Shown here in pieces: positions 7,571 to 15,909 of a stretch of 52,119 nucleotides of DNA (the stretch's first letter is position 1; each line of letters starts with the position of its first letter). The translations under genes and the position numbers were made by a program. Origin of the DNA: an uncultured Lachnospiraceae bacterium (lineage in GTDB: Bacteria > Bacillota > Clostridia > Lachnospirales > Lachnospiraceae); contig CAJTRU010000015.1 in the NCBI GenBank assembly GCA_910579085.1, forward strand, positions 1 to 52,119, read 5' to 3'. The notes below the pieces were generated by a model. That model made no database searches and had not been told where the DNA came from. It worked only from the letters and a program-made list of their open reading frames with translations.

Positions 7571-8137
7571 AGATGGTATAATAGCAACCAGTGTAAGCCC
7601 ATATCCAATTAGTAAGTCATGTAAATATGCTTCATTAAATTCACTGAAAAGCTTACGGAACTCAGAAATAGACTTGTATGCACTAGAGAAACTGACACCG
7701 TCCATTTCCTGCATAATGCTAATTGCAACGGAAATATTATTTGCAAAGTAAACAGCAATTAAAACAAGTACAATGCATATAATTGCCCCTGCTAAGTTCA
7801 TCCTTCCCCCAAGCAGCTCAAAGCCTTTAAAAGCGCAAATCATCATTACAAAACCTGCAATGCCAGCGATAATGCCTAACTGGTATATAACAATCCACAG
7901 TACAACACCAATAAGCACACCAACAAATGCACCTACAATGCCCGTCACAATATTAACTGGTTTTTCTGCCAGGCCGCCTTGGTTTGGATATGTATTGGCA
8001 GAGCTTGCCATATTTTGTGATGAAGAACCTGTCTGGGCAGATGATTGTCCCCATGCAGCATTATTATCTGTACTGCCAGCAGAGTGCCATTCTCCATCCT
8101 GGTTTGCCTGGTTCTGCCCATTTAAGTTATTTTCCAT
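7547..8137 (-). CDS. Membrane protein with Gln/Asn/Ser-rich cytosolic N-terminus, unknown function
   Basis: A 196-aa protein. ATG 8137 is preceded by AGGAGG and a 6-base spacer. Residues 1-60 are low-complexity and polar (Asn, Gln, Ser, Gly), followed by about four hydrophobic segments: ~63-85, ~88-105, ~112-130 and ~172-187. The C-terminus is basic (KGKFRR). No enzyme motif is visible. The pattern resembles small DUF-type membrane proteins with a disordered head. Its last codons and terminator are duplicated at 5267-5363, so it appears to have been the insertion target of the AbiH block. Confidence 0.75.
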   Translation of the reverse strand: MENNLNGQNQANQDGEWHSAGSTDNNAAWGQSSAQTGSSSQNMASSANTYPNQGGLAEKPVNIVTGIVGAFVGVLIGVVLWIVIYQLGIIAGIAGFVMMICAFKGFELLGGRMNLAGAIICIVLVLIAVYFANNISVAISIMQEMDGVSFSSAYKSISEFRKLFSEFNEAYLHDLLIGYGLTLVAIIPSIKGKFRR

Positions 8138-8345
8138 TTGTTACCTCCTTCTTTTGTCATGTAAATCTGCCTGTACAGGCAAAACTTTCCAGTTGCGTAA
8201 ACTATTATACCATTAAAGTATTATATATGGAAGCATTTTTAAGCTAAATTAATGTCTGTTTCATAAAATTTTAAATATAGTATAATTTCAAGCCGTCTTA
8301 TTATATTGCTTAATATGTGGCTAATAAAATAATTTACCACACTTC

Positions 8346-8590
8346 ATTTATAGCTATCTTGTTATTTTGTGTTTTAATAAAAATTTCCAGTGACAGGTTT
8401 TGTGTGCCAGATACCAGGATTATTCCATAAAAGGGGTACTCTGGACCCGCCAGTGCTTAAATCTGGTTTTTCCAGATTTTATGCACTGCTGCGTGGTCCA
8501 TCGTAGCGCAAGCGTACCCCTGTATGGAATAATCCTGGTATCTGGCACACAAACCATCCGTTTTTACACAGACACTGGATGTTTACATTT
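8346..8590 (+). mobile_element. Dispersed palindromic element, copy R2 (plus orientation)
   Basis: The core is a long hairpin. A 31-base arm (8399-8429) is exactly complementary to 8523-8553, then GGGGTAC (8433-8439) pairs with GTACCCC (8514-8520), then shorter stems close the middle. The sequence CTGCTGCGTGG...CGTAGCGCAAGC near the right side is the family core. The terminal inverted repeats are degenerate here (TATAGCTATCTTG on the left). It lies between the divergent membrane protein and rsmE genes and codes for nothing convincing. Confidence 0.8.
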
Positions 8591-8609
8591 TTCTATTATA
8601 TGTTATAAT
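8582..8609 (+). promoter_or_regulatory. Promoter of rsmE
   Basis: TTTACA (8582-8587) and TATAAT (8604-8609) are 16 bases apart, about 45 bases before the rsmE start and immediately after repeat R2. Confidence 0.65.
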
Positions 8610-8655
8610 ATTACAACATTTATTATTTGCCTTATGGGGCAGACTGGAGATTATT

Positions 8656-9393
8656 ATGTACCGTTTTTATATAGACCAGAGCAATATTTATGATGGCAAT
8701 ATCCATATTACAGGAACAGACGTAAACCATATTAAAAATGTACTGCGCCTTGAAAAAGGGGACTGGGTTATTGCATGTGATGGCATGGGAGTGGATTATA
8801 CTTCAAGAATTGCAGATATAGACAGCGCTTGTATTAAGCTTGAAATCTGCAAGATACAGGAGTCTGGTACAGAACTTGGGACAAGGCTTGTACTGTTCCA
8901 GGGAATTCCTAAGGGTGATAAGATGGAGTTTATTATCCAGAAGTCTGTTGAACTTGGAGTGTCTGCCATTGTCCCGGTTTTTATGAAAAGATGTGTTGTA
9001 AAGCTGGATAATGAAAAGGCACTAAAAAAACAGGAGCGCTGGCAGAAAGTGGCAGAAGCTGCTGCCAAACAGTCAGGAAGGGGCATAGTGCCAGAGGTGA
9101 ATATCCCTGTGCCATTAAAAGAGGCATTTGACATAGCTGCAAGCTTGGAGTACAATATTATACCATATGAGTTACAGGACGGAATGGTAAGGTCAAGGGA
9201 AATTATAAAAGAGGCGTGTGGCAGGAAAAGCGCAGGCATTTTTATAGGGCCAGAGGGCGGATTTGAAAAAGAAGAAGTACAAGAGGCTGTAAATATGGGT
9301 ATTAAGTCGGTTTCCCTTGGAAAAAGGATTTTACGTACAGAGACAGCAGGAATGGCAGTTTTATCTATAATGATGTTCCAGATGCAGGAGTAA
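8656..9393 (+). CDS. rsmE: 16S rRNA (uracil-1498-N3) methyltransferase RsmE
   Basis: The 245-aa protein has the normal family length. RsmE is a SPOUT-class enzyme that methylates N3 of U1498 in the decoding centre of the 30S subunit using S-adenosylmethionine. The N-terminal PUA-like part (residues 1-70) has HIKNVLRLEKGD. The C-terminal knot carries GIFIGPEGGFEKEEV (~195-209) and SLGKRILRTETA (~217-228), which bind the cofactor. GGAGA precedes ATG 8656. It is followed by the cysteine desulfurase-thiI pair, a housekeeping RNA-modification run. Confidence 0.96.
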   Translation: MYRFYIDQSNIYDGNIHITGTDVNHIKNVLRLEKGDWVIACDGMGVDYTSRIADIDSACIKLEICKIQESGTELGTRLVLFQGIPKGDKMEFIIQKSVELGVSAIVPVFMKRCVVKLDNEKALKKQERWQKVAEAAAKQSGRGIVPEVNIPVPLKEAFDIAASLEYNIIPYELQDGMVRSREIIKEACGRKSAGIFIGPEGGFEKEEVQEAVNMGIKSVSLGKRILRTETAGMAVLSIMMFQMQE

Positions 9394-9489
9394 AAGACAG
9401 GTGCAGAATAACAGATAAAAACATAGGAAGAAATTCTGGTGTGTTTCTAGCATATTATTGTTATTTAATGTTGAATGGAGATAGTTTTT

Positions 9490-10650
9490 ATGGAAGCGTA
9501 TCTTGACAATGCTGCAACTACCCCTGTTTTGCCAGAGGTATGCAGTATAATGGTAAAAGTGATGGAAGAGGATTATGGAAACCCTTCGTCTAAACATACA
9601 AAAGGAATGGCAGCAGAAAAGTATATTAAAAATGCGGCAGAGGATATTGCAGCACTTATGAAATGCCAGCCAAAAGAAATAGTGTTTACTTCTGGTGGTA
9701 CTGAAGCTAATAACCTTGCAATTATTGGGGCGGCAACTGCTAACAGCAGGAAAGGTAAGCATATTATTACTACAAGTATAGAACACTCCTCAGTTTATGA
9801 ACCTCTTACATATCTTGAGAAGCAGGGGTTTGAAGTTACATACCTGCCAGTAGACAGCAACGGTATTATAGATGGGGATGTACTTGCAGACGCAATAAGG
9901 GATGATACAATTCTTGTATCAGTTATGTATGTAAATAATGAGATTGGTGCAATACAGGATATAAAGAAATTAAGTAGTATTATTAAAAGGGCAGATGCCG
10001 GGATTTTATTCCACGTTGACGCAATACAGGCATATGGCAAATACAAGATAATTCCTAAAAACCTTGGTGCAGACTTTATTTCTGTTAGCGGGCATAAAAT
10101 CCATGCACCTAAAGGAAGCGGTTTTTTATATATAAAAGATAAAACAAAAATTAACCCTGTTATTTTTGGCGGCGGGCAGCAGAGGGGAATGAGGTCTGGT
10201 ACAGAAAATGTGCCTGCAATAGCTGGCCTGGGGCTTGCATCAAAAATTATATATGGAATGGAAGGCAGAACAGAAAAGCTTTATATGTTAAAGAAAAAGC
10301 TGGCTGGAAGGCTTCTGGAGATTGATGGTGTGCATATAAATGGAATTGATGGAATTGCACTAGAACAGACAGCGCCACATATAGTTAGTGCAAGTTTTGA
10401 AGGTGTAAAAAGTGAGGTGCTGTTACATGCCCTTGCTGCAAAAGGTGTATTTGTGTCTTCAGGTTCTGCATGTTCTTCAAACCATCCAGGAATAAGTGGT
10501 ACATTAAGGGCAACTGGTTTAAAGAATTCACTGCTTGATTCAGTGTTAAGGTTCAGTTTTTCGGTACTTACAGAGGAAACACAAATAGATTATGCAGCGG
10601 ATGTGCTGGAAGAAGAGCTTCCTGTTTTAAGGAAGTTTACGCGTAAGTAA
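9490..10650 (+). CDS. Cysteine desulfurase, probable sulfur donor for ThiI
   Basis: A PLP enzyme of 386 aa releasing sulfur from cysteine as an enzyme-bound persulfide. ATG 9490 is chosen because GGAG (9477-9480) lies 9 bases upstream; the in-frame ATG 9475 overlaps it. Visible features are YLDNAATTP near the N-terminus, the PLP lysine in SGHKIHAPKG (~residue 203) and the active cysteine in SSGSACSSNHPG (~residue 328). It lies 88 bases before thiI, the NifZ-ThiI arrangement known from Bacillus, where the desulfurase is dedicated to tRNA thiolation. A broader role in Fe-S assembly cannot be excluded. Confidence 0.93.
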   Translation: MEAYLDNAATTPVLPEVCSIMVKVMEEDYGNPSSKHTKGMAAEKYIKNAAEDIAALMKCQPKEIVFTSGGTEANNLAIIGAATANSRKGKHIITTSIEHSSVYEPLTYLEKQGFEVTYLPVDSNGIIDGDVLADAIRDDTILVSVMYVNNEIGAIQDIKKLSSIIKRADAGILFHVDAIQAYGKYKIIPKNLGADFISVSGHKIHAPKGSGFLYIKDKTKINPVIFGGGQQRGMRSGTENVPAIAGLGLASKIIYGMEGRTEKLYMLKKKLAGRLLEIDGVHINGIDGIALEQTAPHIVSASFEGVKSEVLLHALAAKGVFVSSGSACSSNHPGISGTLRATGLKNSLLDSVLRFSFSVLTEETQIDYAADVLEEELPVLRKFTRK

Positions 10651-10738
10651 ATGCCGTGGCTGCTGTTAAGGACACGCCCCGGAAATATTAAAGTAATTAT
10701 AGTTTGTGCTGTAAAGGGCACGGAATAGGGGATTATTT

Positions 10739-11920
10739 ATGGTACAAGGATTTTTATTAAAATATGCGGAAATCGGGATAAAAGGGAAAAACCGCTATAA
10801 ATTTGAAAATGCATTATGTGAACAAACCAGGATAAAACTTGCTAAAATTGATGGCACTTATAATGTAGTCCGCGAGCAGGGAAGAATATATGCAGAGGCT
10901 TCAGGTGATTTTGACAGTGATGAGGTAATAGAAACATTACAGAGAGTACCTGGCATATCAGCAATAAGCCCTGTGGAGGTTGTAGAAGACAAGTCATGGG
11001 ACAATTTAACAAAGGCAACAGGGGATTTTATTGAAAGGCAGTATGGCGGTGCTGGCTTTTCATTTAAGGTAAAGGCTAAAAGAAGTGATAAACATTATAT
11101 ATACACATCACCAGATATATGTATTGAAATGGGGGCATACCTTTTAAGCCGTTTTGACGGGATAAGTGTGGATGTCCATAACCCGGAAGTATATATCTGG
11201 GTGGAAATAAGGGACAAGGCATATATCTATTCCAAAGTTTATAAAGGTGCAGGGGGGATGCCATTAGGGACAGCAGGAAAGGCAATGCTTCTTTTATCAG
11301 GCGGTATTGACAGCCCGGTTGCCGGGTATATGGTGTCTAAGAGAGGTGTAAACCTGGATGCAGTGTATTTCCACGCACCTCCTTATACAAGTGAACGTGC
11401 AAAAGAAAAGGTTATAACACTTGCAAGGCTTGTTTCACGCTATGCGGGTAAAATACGCCTTTTTACAGTGAATTTTACTGATATACAGATGTATATTTAT
11501 GAGAAATGCCCGCATGAAGAGCTTACAATTATAATGCGCCGCTATATGATGCGTATAGCAGAGGAACTTGCTGTTAATAATGGATGTATGGGGCTGGTTA
11601 CAGGTGAAAGCATAGGGCAGGTAGCAAGCCAGACTATGCAGAGCCTTGCGGTAACAAATGAAGTGTGCAGCCTGCCAGTATACCGTCCGCTTATAGCATT
11701 TGACAAGCAGGATATAGTAAATATTGCAGAAAAAATAGGGACATTTGAAACATCAATACAGCCATATGAAGACTGCTGTACAATATTCGTGGCAAAGCAC
11801 CCTGTTACAAAACCAGAAGCAAAGGTTATAAGAAATTCAGAAAAGAAAATAGAGGATAAAATAGAAGAGATGGTAAGGGAAGCAATTAATACAGCGGAAA
11901 TTATAGAAATAGATGAATAG
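10739..11920 (+). CDS. thiI: tRNA 4-thiouridine synthase ThiI
   Basis: The 393-aa protein adenylates U8 of tRNA and inserts sulfur to make 4-thiouridine; in many bacteria ThiI also feeds thiazole synthesis. An N-terminal ferredoxin-like region is followed by a THUMP domain (~60-165), then the PP-loop ATP pyrophosphatase motif LLSGGIDSPVAGY at ~183-195. The C-terminal rhodanese domain of the E. coli protein is absent, as in Bacillus, so sulfur must come directly from a partner such as the adjacent cysteine desulfurase. EDCCTIFVAKHP near residue 345 contains possible redox cysteines. Confidence 0.96.
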   Translation: MVQGFLLKYAEIGIKGKNRYKFENALCEQTRIKLAKIDGTYNVVREQGRIYAEASGDFDSDEVIETLQRVPGISAISPVEVVEDKSWDNLTKATGDFIERQYGGAGFSFKVKAKRSDKHYIYTSPDICIEMGAYLLSRFDGISVDVHNPEVYIWVEIRDKAYIYSKVYKGAGGMPLGTAGKAMLLLSGGIDSPVAGYMVSKRGVNLDAVYFHAPPYTSERAKEKVITLARLVSRYAGKIRLFTVNFTDIQMYIYEKCPHEELTIIMRRYMMRIAEELAVNNGCMGLVTGESIGQVASQTMQSLAVTNEVCSLPVYRPLIAFDKQDIVNIAEKIGTFETSIQPYEDCCTIFVAKHPVTKPEAKVIRNSEKKIEDKIEEMVREAINTAEIIEIDE

Positions 11921-11945
11921 GTTATAAGATTTTGAGGTAAAAAAA

Positions 11946-11967
11946 GAGAACACCCTGTGGTGTTCTC
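11946..11967 (-). terminator. Terminator downstream of the HPr-like gene
   Basis: GAGAACACC pairs perfectly with GGTGTTCTC around CTGT. The A run on its left (11939-11945) is a T run on the minus strand, so it points to the HPr-like gene rather than thiI. Confidence 0.75.
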
Positions 11968-12059
11968 AAGAACTTCCTGCTTTAATACCAGAACCTTGTA
12001 CTTCCAGGCTGCTGTAAAGCGGTCTGCGTACATGCTGTAACAGTACAGATACTGTTATA

Positions 12060-12293
12060 TTACTCAACGATGTATGGCTCCAGTGCTGAGAGTATGTTAT
12101 CAATATCATCATCATCATGAATATTTAAGTCAATTGATTTTGAAAGGTCAAGACTGAAAATACCCATAATTGATTTTGCATCTATAACATATCTGCCAGA
12201 TACGAGGTCAAAATCTGTGTTAAACTTAGTAACTTCGTTTACAAATGCTTTCACCTTGTCAATAGAGTTTAAAGAAATCTTAACAGTTTTCAT
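12060..12293 (-). CDS. HPr-like (Crh-like) protein lacking the phosphorylatable histidine
   Basis: A 77-aa protein with the HPr fold pattern. The segment AKSIMGIFSLDL (~39-50) matches HPr around regulatory Ser46 (KSIMGVMSL), so the serine phosphorylated by HPr kinase is kept. The catalytic region of HPr (I-H-A-R-P) is replaced by IDKVKA, so phosphotransfer at His15 is not possible. It is therefore more like Bacillus Crh, a regulator, than a PTS carrier. A GGGAGG site precedes ATG 12293. It is divergent from mtaB, with repeated CTAGCCAAAA boxes between them. Confidence 0.85.
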   Translation of the reverse strand: MKTVKISLNSIDKVKAFVNEVTKFNTDFDLVSGRYVIDAKSIMGIFSLDLSKSIDLNIHDDDDIDNILSALEPYIVE

Positions 12294-12362
12294 GTTAGTT
12301 ACCTCCCTTTGTTATTTTACTTCTCTATAGTAACATTACGGCTGGAAAAGTCAATATACAAT

Positions 12363-12400
12363 CTAGCCAAAATTTGGGGCATTAAACTAGCCAAAAATTA
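12363..12400. promoter_or_regulatory. Direct repeats in the HPr-like/mtaB intergenic region
   Basis: CTAGCCAAAAATT-like boxes start at 12363 and 12387, 24 bases apart, with a weaker TTGGCAAAATTTTAG at ~12416. They lie upstream of the HPr-like gene and could be activator or repressor sites. No factor can be named. Confidence 0.4.
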
Positions 12401-12500
12401 GGAATACAAAAAAAATTGGCAAAATTTTAGCAAATTGATAAATTTTGGAACAAAATTAATAGTTACTATTAACAGAAACAAGATACTGTGGAGGTAAATT

Positions 12501-13829
12501 GTGAGAGCAGCATTTTTAACATTAGGATGTAAAGTAAATTCTTATGAAACTGGAAAGATGATAAAATTATTTGAAGAAGCTGGCCATATTGTTGTACCAT
12601 TTGAGGATTATGCAGATGTGTATATTGTAAATACATGTACGGTTACTAATATAGCTGACCGCAAATCCAGGCAGATGTTACATAAGGCAAGGAAGCTTAA
12701 CCCAGATGCAGTTATTGCTGCGGCAGGCTGCTATGTGGACTCTGCACTTAAAAAAGGTGAAAAAGATGGAAGTGTAGATGTATTTATACCTAATAAAGAT
12801 AAAATGGATATTGTAAATATTATATGTAATGAAATTGCAAAAAGGGAACAGGACATTAAAAATACACAAAAACAGGGTACAATAAAAACAAATAACAAGC
12901 ATACAAGGGCGTATATAAAGGTGCAGGATGGCTGTACCCAGTATTGTACATATTGTATTATACCATATGTAAGGGGCGGTTTAAAAAGCCGGGATGTGGA
13001 AAGTGTTGTTAAAGAGGCAGAAGAGCTGGCAGCAGGCGGGTGCAAGGAAATTGTAATTACTGGCATACATATTTCGTCATATGGTGCAGCGGCAAATAAT
13101 GCAGATGAGTTTGTAAAGTTAAAGGGCCTGCCACTTCTTAAACTTGTTAAAGCTATAAGCCAGGTTGATGGCATAGAGAGGATACGCCTTGGCTCACTTG
13201 AACCAAGGATAATAAGTGAGGATTTTACCAGGGAACTTGCTTCTGTGCCACAGATATGCCCGCATTTCCATTTGTCACTGCAAAGCGGCTCTGATACCGT
13301 TTTAAAAAGGATGAACAGGCATTATACAACAGAAGAGTATCTTTCAGGCCTTAGTATTGCCAGAAAATATTTTGAAAATCCTGCTGTAACCACTGATATA
13401 ATAACTGGATTTCCAGGAGAAACAGAGAAAGAGTTTGAAGAAACAATGGATTTTGCAAAAAAAGCAGGATTTGCCAAAATACATGTGTTTAAATATTCAA
13501 GGCGTTATGGTACAATAGCGGACAAAATGGAAGGGCAGTTAGACGAGTCTGTCAAAGCTTTAAGAAGCGCAAGGCTTTCAGCACTGGAAAAAGAGCTTGG
13601 GCTTATGTACCAGGAAAAGGCATTAAAAGAGTATGAAAATGTTCTTTTTGAAGAAATTATAGAAACAGGTAGTAAGAAATATATTGTTGGTTATAATGAA
13701 AGATATATACGTATTGCTGTACCAGCAGAAAATATTCCCTGTGCAGAAGCTCTTTGTAATACTATTGGAAACGTCCGTATTACGGGCAGGGATGGTAATG
13801 GAATGTTGACAGGATATATAATGGGATAA
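12501..13829 (+). CDS. mtaB: tRNA t6A37 methylthiotransferase MtaB
   Basis: The 442-aa radical-SAM enzyme converts t6A to ms2t6A at position 37 of tRNAs reading ANN codons. The start is GTG 12501 with GGAGG 6 bases upstream. The N-terminal MTTase domain has three cysteines for the first Fe-S cluster, in TLGCKVN, VNTCTVTN and AAGCYVD. The radical-SAM motif is CTQYCTYC at ~144-151, and the C-terminal ~60 residues form a TRAM-like domain. YIVNTCTVTNIADRKSRQM distinguishes it from MiaB and RimO. The stop codon abuts the terminal repeat of element R3. Confidence 0.95.
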   Translation: MRAAFLTLGCKVNSYETGKMIKLFEEAGHIVVPFEDYADVYIVNTCTVTNIADRKSRQMLHKARKLNPDAVIAAAGCYVDSALKKGEKDGSVDVFIPNKDKMDIVNIICNEIAKREQDIKNTQKQGTIKTNNKHTRAYIKVQDGCTQYCTYCIIPYVRGGLKSRDVESVVKEAEELAAGGCKEIVITGIHISSYGAAANNADEFVKLKGLPLLKLVKAISQVDGIERIRLGSLEPRIISEDFTRELASVPQICPHFHLSLQSGSDTVLKRMNRHYTTEEYLSGLSIARKYFENPAVTTDIITGFPGETEKEFEETMDFAKKAGFAKIHVFKYSRRYGTIADKMEGQLDESVKALRSARLSALEKELGLMYQEKALKEYENVLFEEIIETGSKKYIVGYNERYIRIAVPAENIPCAEALCNTIGNVRITGRDGNGMLTGYIMG

Positions 13830-14126
13830 TTTACAGTTATCTTTTATTGGATGACGGACGCAGGGTTTCTATGTCCAGCTAAATATTATTCCATTCCAGG
13901 ACACGCTTCCGCTACGTCAAGCCACGCAGCGGCACATAAAGCCATATAATTAATGCTCTAAAATAAACTTACGTTTCTTTCATAACATTATATGGCTTAA
14001 ATGCCGGCGGGCTTGAAGTGTCCCTGTCATGGAATAATATTTAGCTGGAACACTGGAAACCTGCTGTTTCCTGGCAAAATTACAGAAAAACTATAAACCA
14101 TTAAATTTAATATAATAACTGTAAAT
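13829..14126 (-). mobile_element. Dispersed palindromic element, copy R3 (minus orientation)
   Basis: 298 bp between perfect 12-bp terminal inverted repeats ATTTACAGTTAT (13829-13840) and ATAACTGTAAAT (14115-14126). The internal hairpin has a perfect 21-bp arm (TCCAGCTAAATATTATTCCA and complement, starting ~13874) and the family core CGCTACG...AAGCCACGCAGCGGC. It begins on the last base of the mtaB stop codon. It forms an inverted pair with R4. Confidence 0.8.
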
Positions 14127-14190
14127 CATGCTGTGTAGCATTTTATCCAGACAGACGGAAGTGCCTGGCAGAATAATTTTTGCCTCCACA

Positions 14191-14476
14191 ATTTGCAGTT
14201 ATGCTGATGTTCAATGTTTTACTGTGGATTTATGGGTTTATAATGGCAGGTCTTACGTGCCAGATGCTAGCAATAATTCCGTACAGGGGTACTTTAAGCC
14301 CGCCGGCATTTAAGTTCATATGTTACAAAAGAAACGTAAGTTTCTTTTGGGGCATATGGGCTTTACGTGCCGCTGCGTGGCTTACCGTAGCGGAAGCGTA
14401 CCCCTGTATGGAATTATTCTGGCTCTGGCACTGGAAACCGTCTGTAAATCCACACCAACACAGGATAACTGTAAAT
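14191..14476 (+). mobile_element. Dispersed palindromic element, copy R4 (plus orientation)
   Basis: 286 bp with ends ATTTGCAGTTAT (14191-14202) and ATAACTGTAAAT (14465-14476), one mismatch apart. The central hairpin spans 14257-14431 and opens with GTGCCAGATGCTAGC, closing with GGCTCTGGCAC. GGGGTAC (14286-14292) pairs with GTACCCC (14398-14404). The core GCCGCTGCGTGGCTTACCGT is at ~14370-14389. Only 64 bases separate it from R3, which points the other way. Confidence 0.8.
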
Positions 14477-14594
14477 TATCATGTGTCTGGAAACCATCCA
14501 ACAGAATAATTAAAAAAGAGTTGTTTTTTCAGTGTAAATATATTACTATAGTGGTATAACGTTTGTACGTGAAAGAATGGAGGTTAGTTCCTTT

Positions 14595-14858
14595 ATGCAA
14601 GAGATTAATAATACACAATATTTCAAAGTCCAGAAGGAACAGGAAATTGAAGTAAAAGATGTTATTGCAAGGATTTATGAGGCTTTAAGGGAGAAAGGGT
14701 ATAACCCTGTGAACCAGATTGTAGGTTATGTCATGTCAGGAGACCCGACATATATTACAAGCCATAATGGTGCAAGAAGCCTTATAAGGCGTGTGGAACG
14801 TGATGAGATTATAGAACTTCTTTTAGATTTCTATATTAAAAATAATTTTGAAAGTTAG
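14595..14858 (+). CDS. ireB: IreB family regulatory phosphoprotein (UPF0297)
   Basis: The 87-aa protein matches the YrzL/IreB family throughout (NNTQYFKVQKEQ, then NPVNQIVGYVMSGDPTYIT). In Enterococcus, IreB is a substrate of the IreK Ser/Thr kinase and affects cephalosporin resistance. ATG 14595 has GGAGG 11 bases upstream; an in-frame ATG at 14577 precedes that site and is unlikely. It starts the conserved ireB-ruvX-DUF1292 cluster of Firmicutes. Confidence 0.95.
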   Translation: MQEINNTQYFKVQKEQEIEVKDVIARIYEALREKGYNPVNQIVGYVMSGDPTYITSHNGARSLIRRVERDEIIELLLDFYIKNNFES

Positions 14859-14867
14859 AGAAATGCT

Positions 14868-15299
14868 ATGAGGATTATGGGACTGGATTATGGAGATAAA
14901 ACAGTAGGTGTAGCAGTTAGCGATGAAATGCTTCTGACGGCACAGCCTGTTGAAACTATTAAAAGAGAGCGTGCAAATAAACTAAGACAGACTTATGCCA
15001 GAATAGAAGAACTTATAATGGAATATGACATTGGGAAGATTGTAACAGGCCTTCCGCTTGGGATGGATGATAAAGAGGGTGTACGCTGCCAGGTGACACG
15101 TGAATTTGCAGAAACACTTGAGAGGCGCACTGGCATTGAAGTAGTGTTCCAGGATGAGAGGCTTACAACTTTTGCAGCTGATGCCGTACTTGAAGAAGGC
15201 GGTGTACGCAGGGAGAAGCGCAAGGCATACATAGATAAGATTGCGGCATCCCTGATTTTACAAGGTTATCTTGACAGCCTGCAAAGCAGCAGGGATTAA
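14868..15299 (+). CDS. ruvX: RuvX/YqgF family RNase H-like nuclease
   Basis: A 143-aa protein of normal length. The first catalytic acid is in MGLDYGDKTVGVAVSD (residues 4-19). TGLPLGMDD (~63-71) and VVFQDERLTTFAA (~90-102) supply the other family motifs. The family trims the pre-16S rRNA 5' end in E. coli and was also proposed as a Holliday-junction resolvase. It starts 10 bases after ireB, so the two are co-transcribed. Confidence 0.95.
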   Translation: MRIMGLDYGDKTVGVAVSDEMLLTAQPVETIKRERANKLRQTYARIEELIMEYDIGKIVTGLPLGMDDKEGVRCQVTREFAETLERRTGIEVVFQDERLTTFAADAVLEEGGVRREKRKAYIDKIAASLILQGYLDSLQSSRD

Positions 15300-15392
15300 T
15301 TATGTAACCAGAAAGCTGGCATATATGTATATACATTTGGCAGGCATTGCATTTGCAGGTGGCAGATATTATTTGACAGAGGATTTTTATAT

Positions 15393-15677
15393 ATGGAACA
15401 AAAACCAGATTTAATAGAATTTATATCAGAAGACGGGGAAAAGGAAGTTTTTTCTGTAACCTGCCAGGTAACAATTGCAGGGACAGAGTATCTTCTTGTT
15501 ACAGATGGCGGGGATGAAGACGGCAGCGGTGAAGAGAACGCTTATATTATGAAGAAAACTGGTGAAGAAGGCAGCCAGAGTGTTTTTGGCATGGTTGAGG
15601 ACGAAGAAGAGTTTAATGCTATTTCAAAGGTTTTTATGGAAACGCTTGAAGATATAGATTTTGAAATGGGACATTAG
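15393..15677 (+). CDS. DUF1292 (UPF0473, YrzB-like) protein
   Basis: A 94-aa acidic protein with the DUF1292 pattern: FISEDGEKEVFSV, AGTEYLLV, NAYIMKK and a closing EEEFNAISKVF. The function is unknown but it is almost always next to ireB and ruvX. In many relatives a Fur-family gene follows; here 232 bases without a gene lead straight to ribonuclease J. Confidence 0.92.
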   Translation: MEQKPDLIEFISEDGEKEVFSVTCQVTIAGTEYLLVTDGGDEDGSGEENAYIMKKTGEEGSQSVFGMVEDEEEFNAISKVFMETLEDIDFEMGH

Positions 15678-15909
15678 TTTAAGGGATAGCAGGGTATATC
15701 AGAAAGTAAAATAACTTTAATGGATATTAAATATACGATATATAAGTTATATATAATGATAGCCGTATTATGACAGTCTTAATTTGACCTTTTGTTACTA
15801 TAATAATTAATGTCTTGGTTAAAACAGAAAATATAAAGTAAAAAGGGGTTTATTAAGCCTGCCTTTATATGGGTATTATTAGGAATAATAAGAAAGGCAG
15901 GATATTTTA

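Noticed and set aside
8400..8693. Open frame of 97 codons across repeat R2 into rsmE
   Set aside because: It runs through the hairpin arms, has no ribosome binding site, and overlaps the real rsmE start.
14128..14559. Several overlapping short frames within and around R4
   Set aside because: They follow the repeat sequence and are not conserved in frame between repeat copies.
13830..14590. Possible CRISPR array because of repeated motifs
   Set aside because: The repeats are long, inverted and few, with no regular short repeat-spacer pattern and no cas genes in the window.
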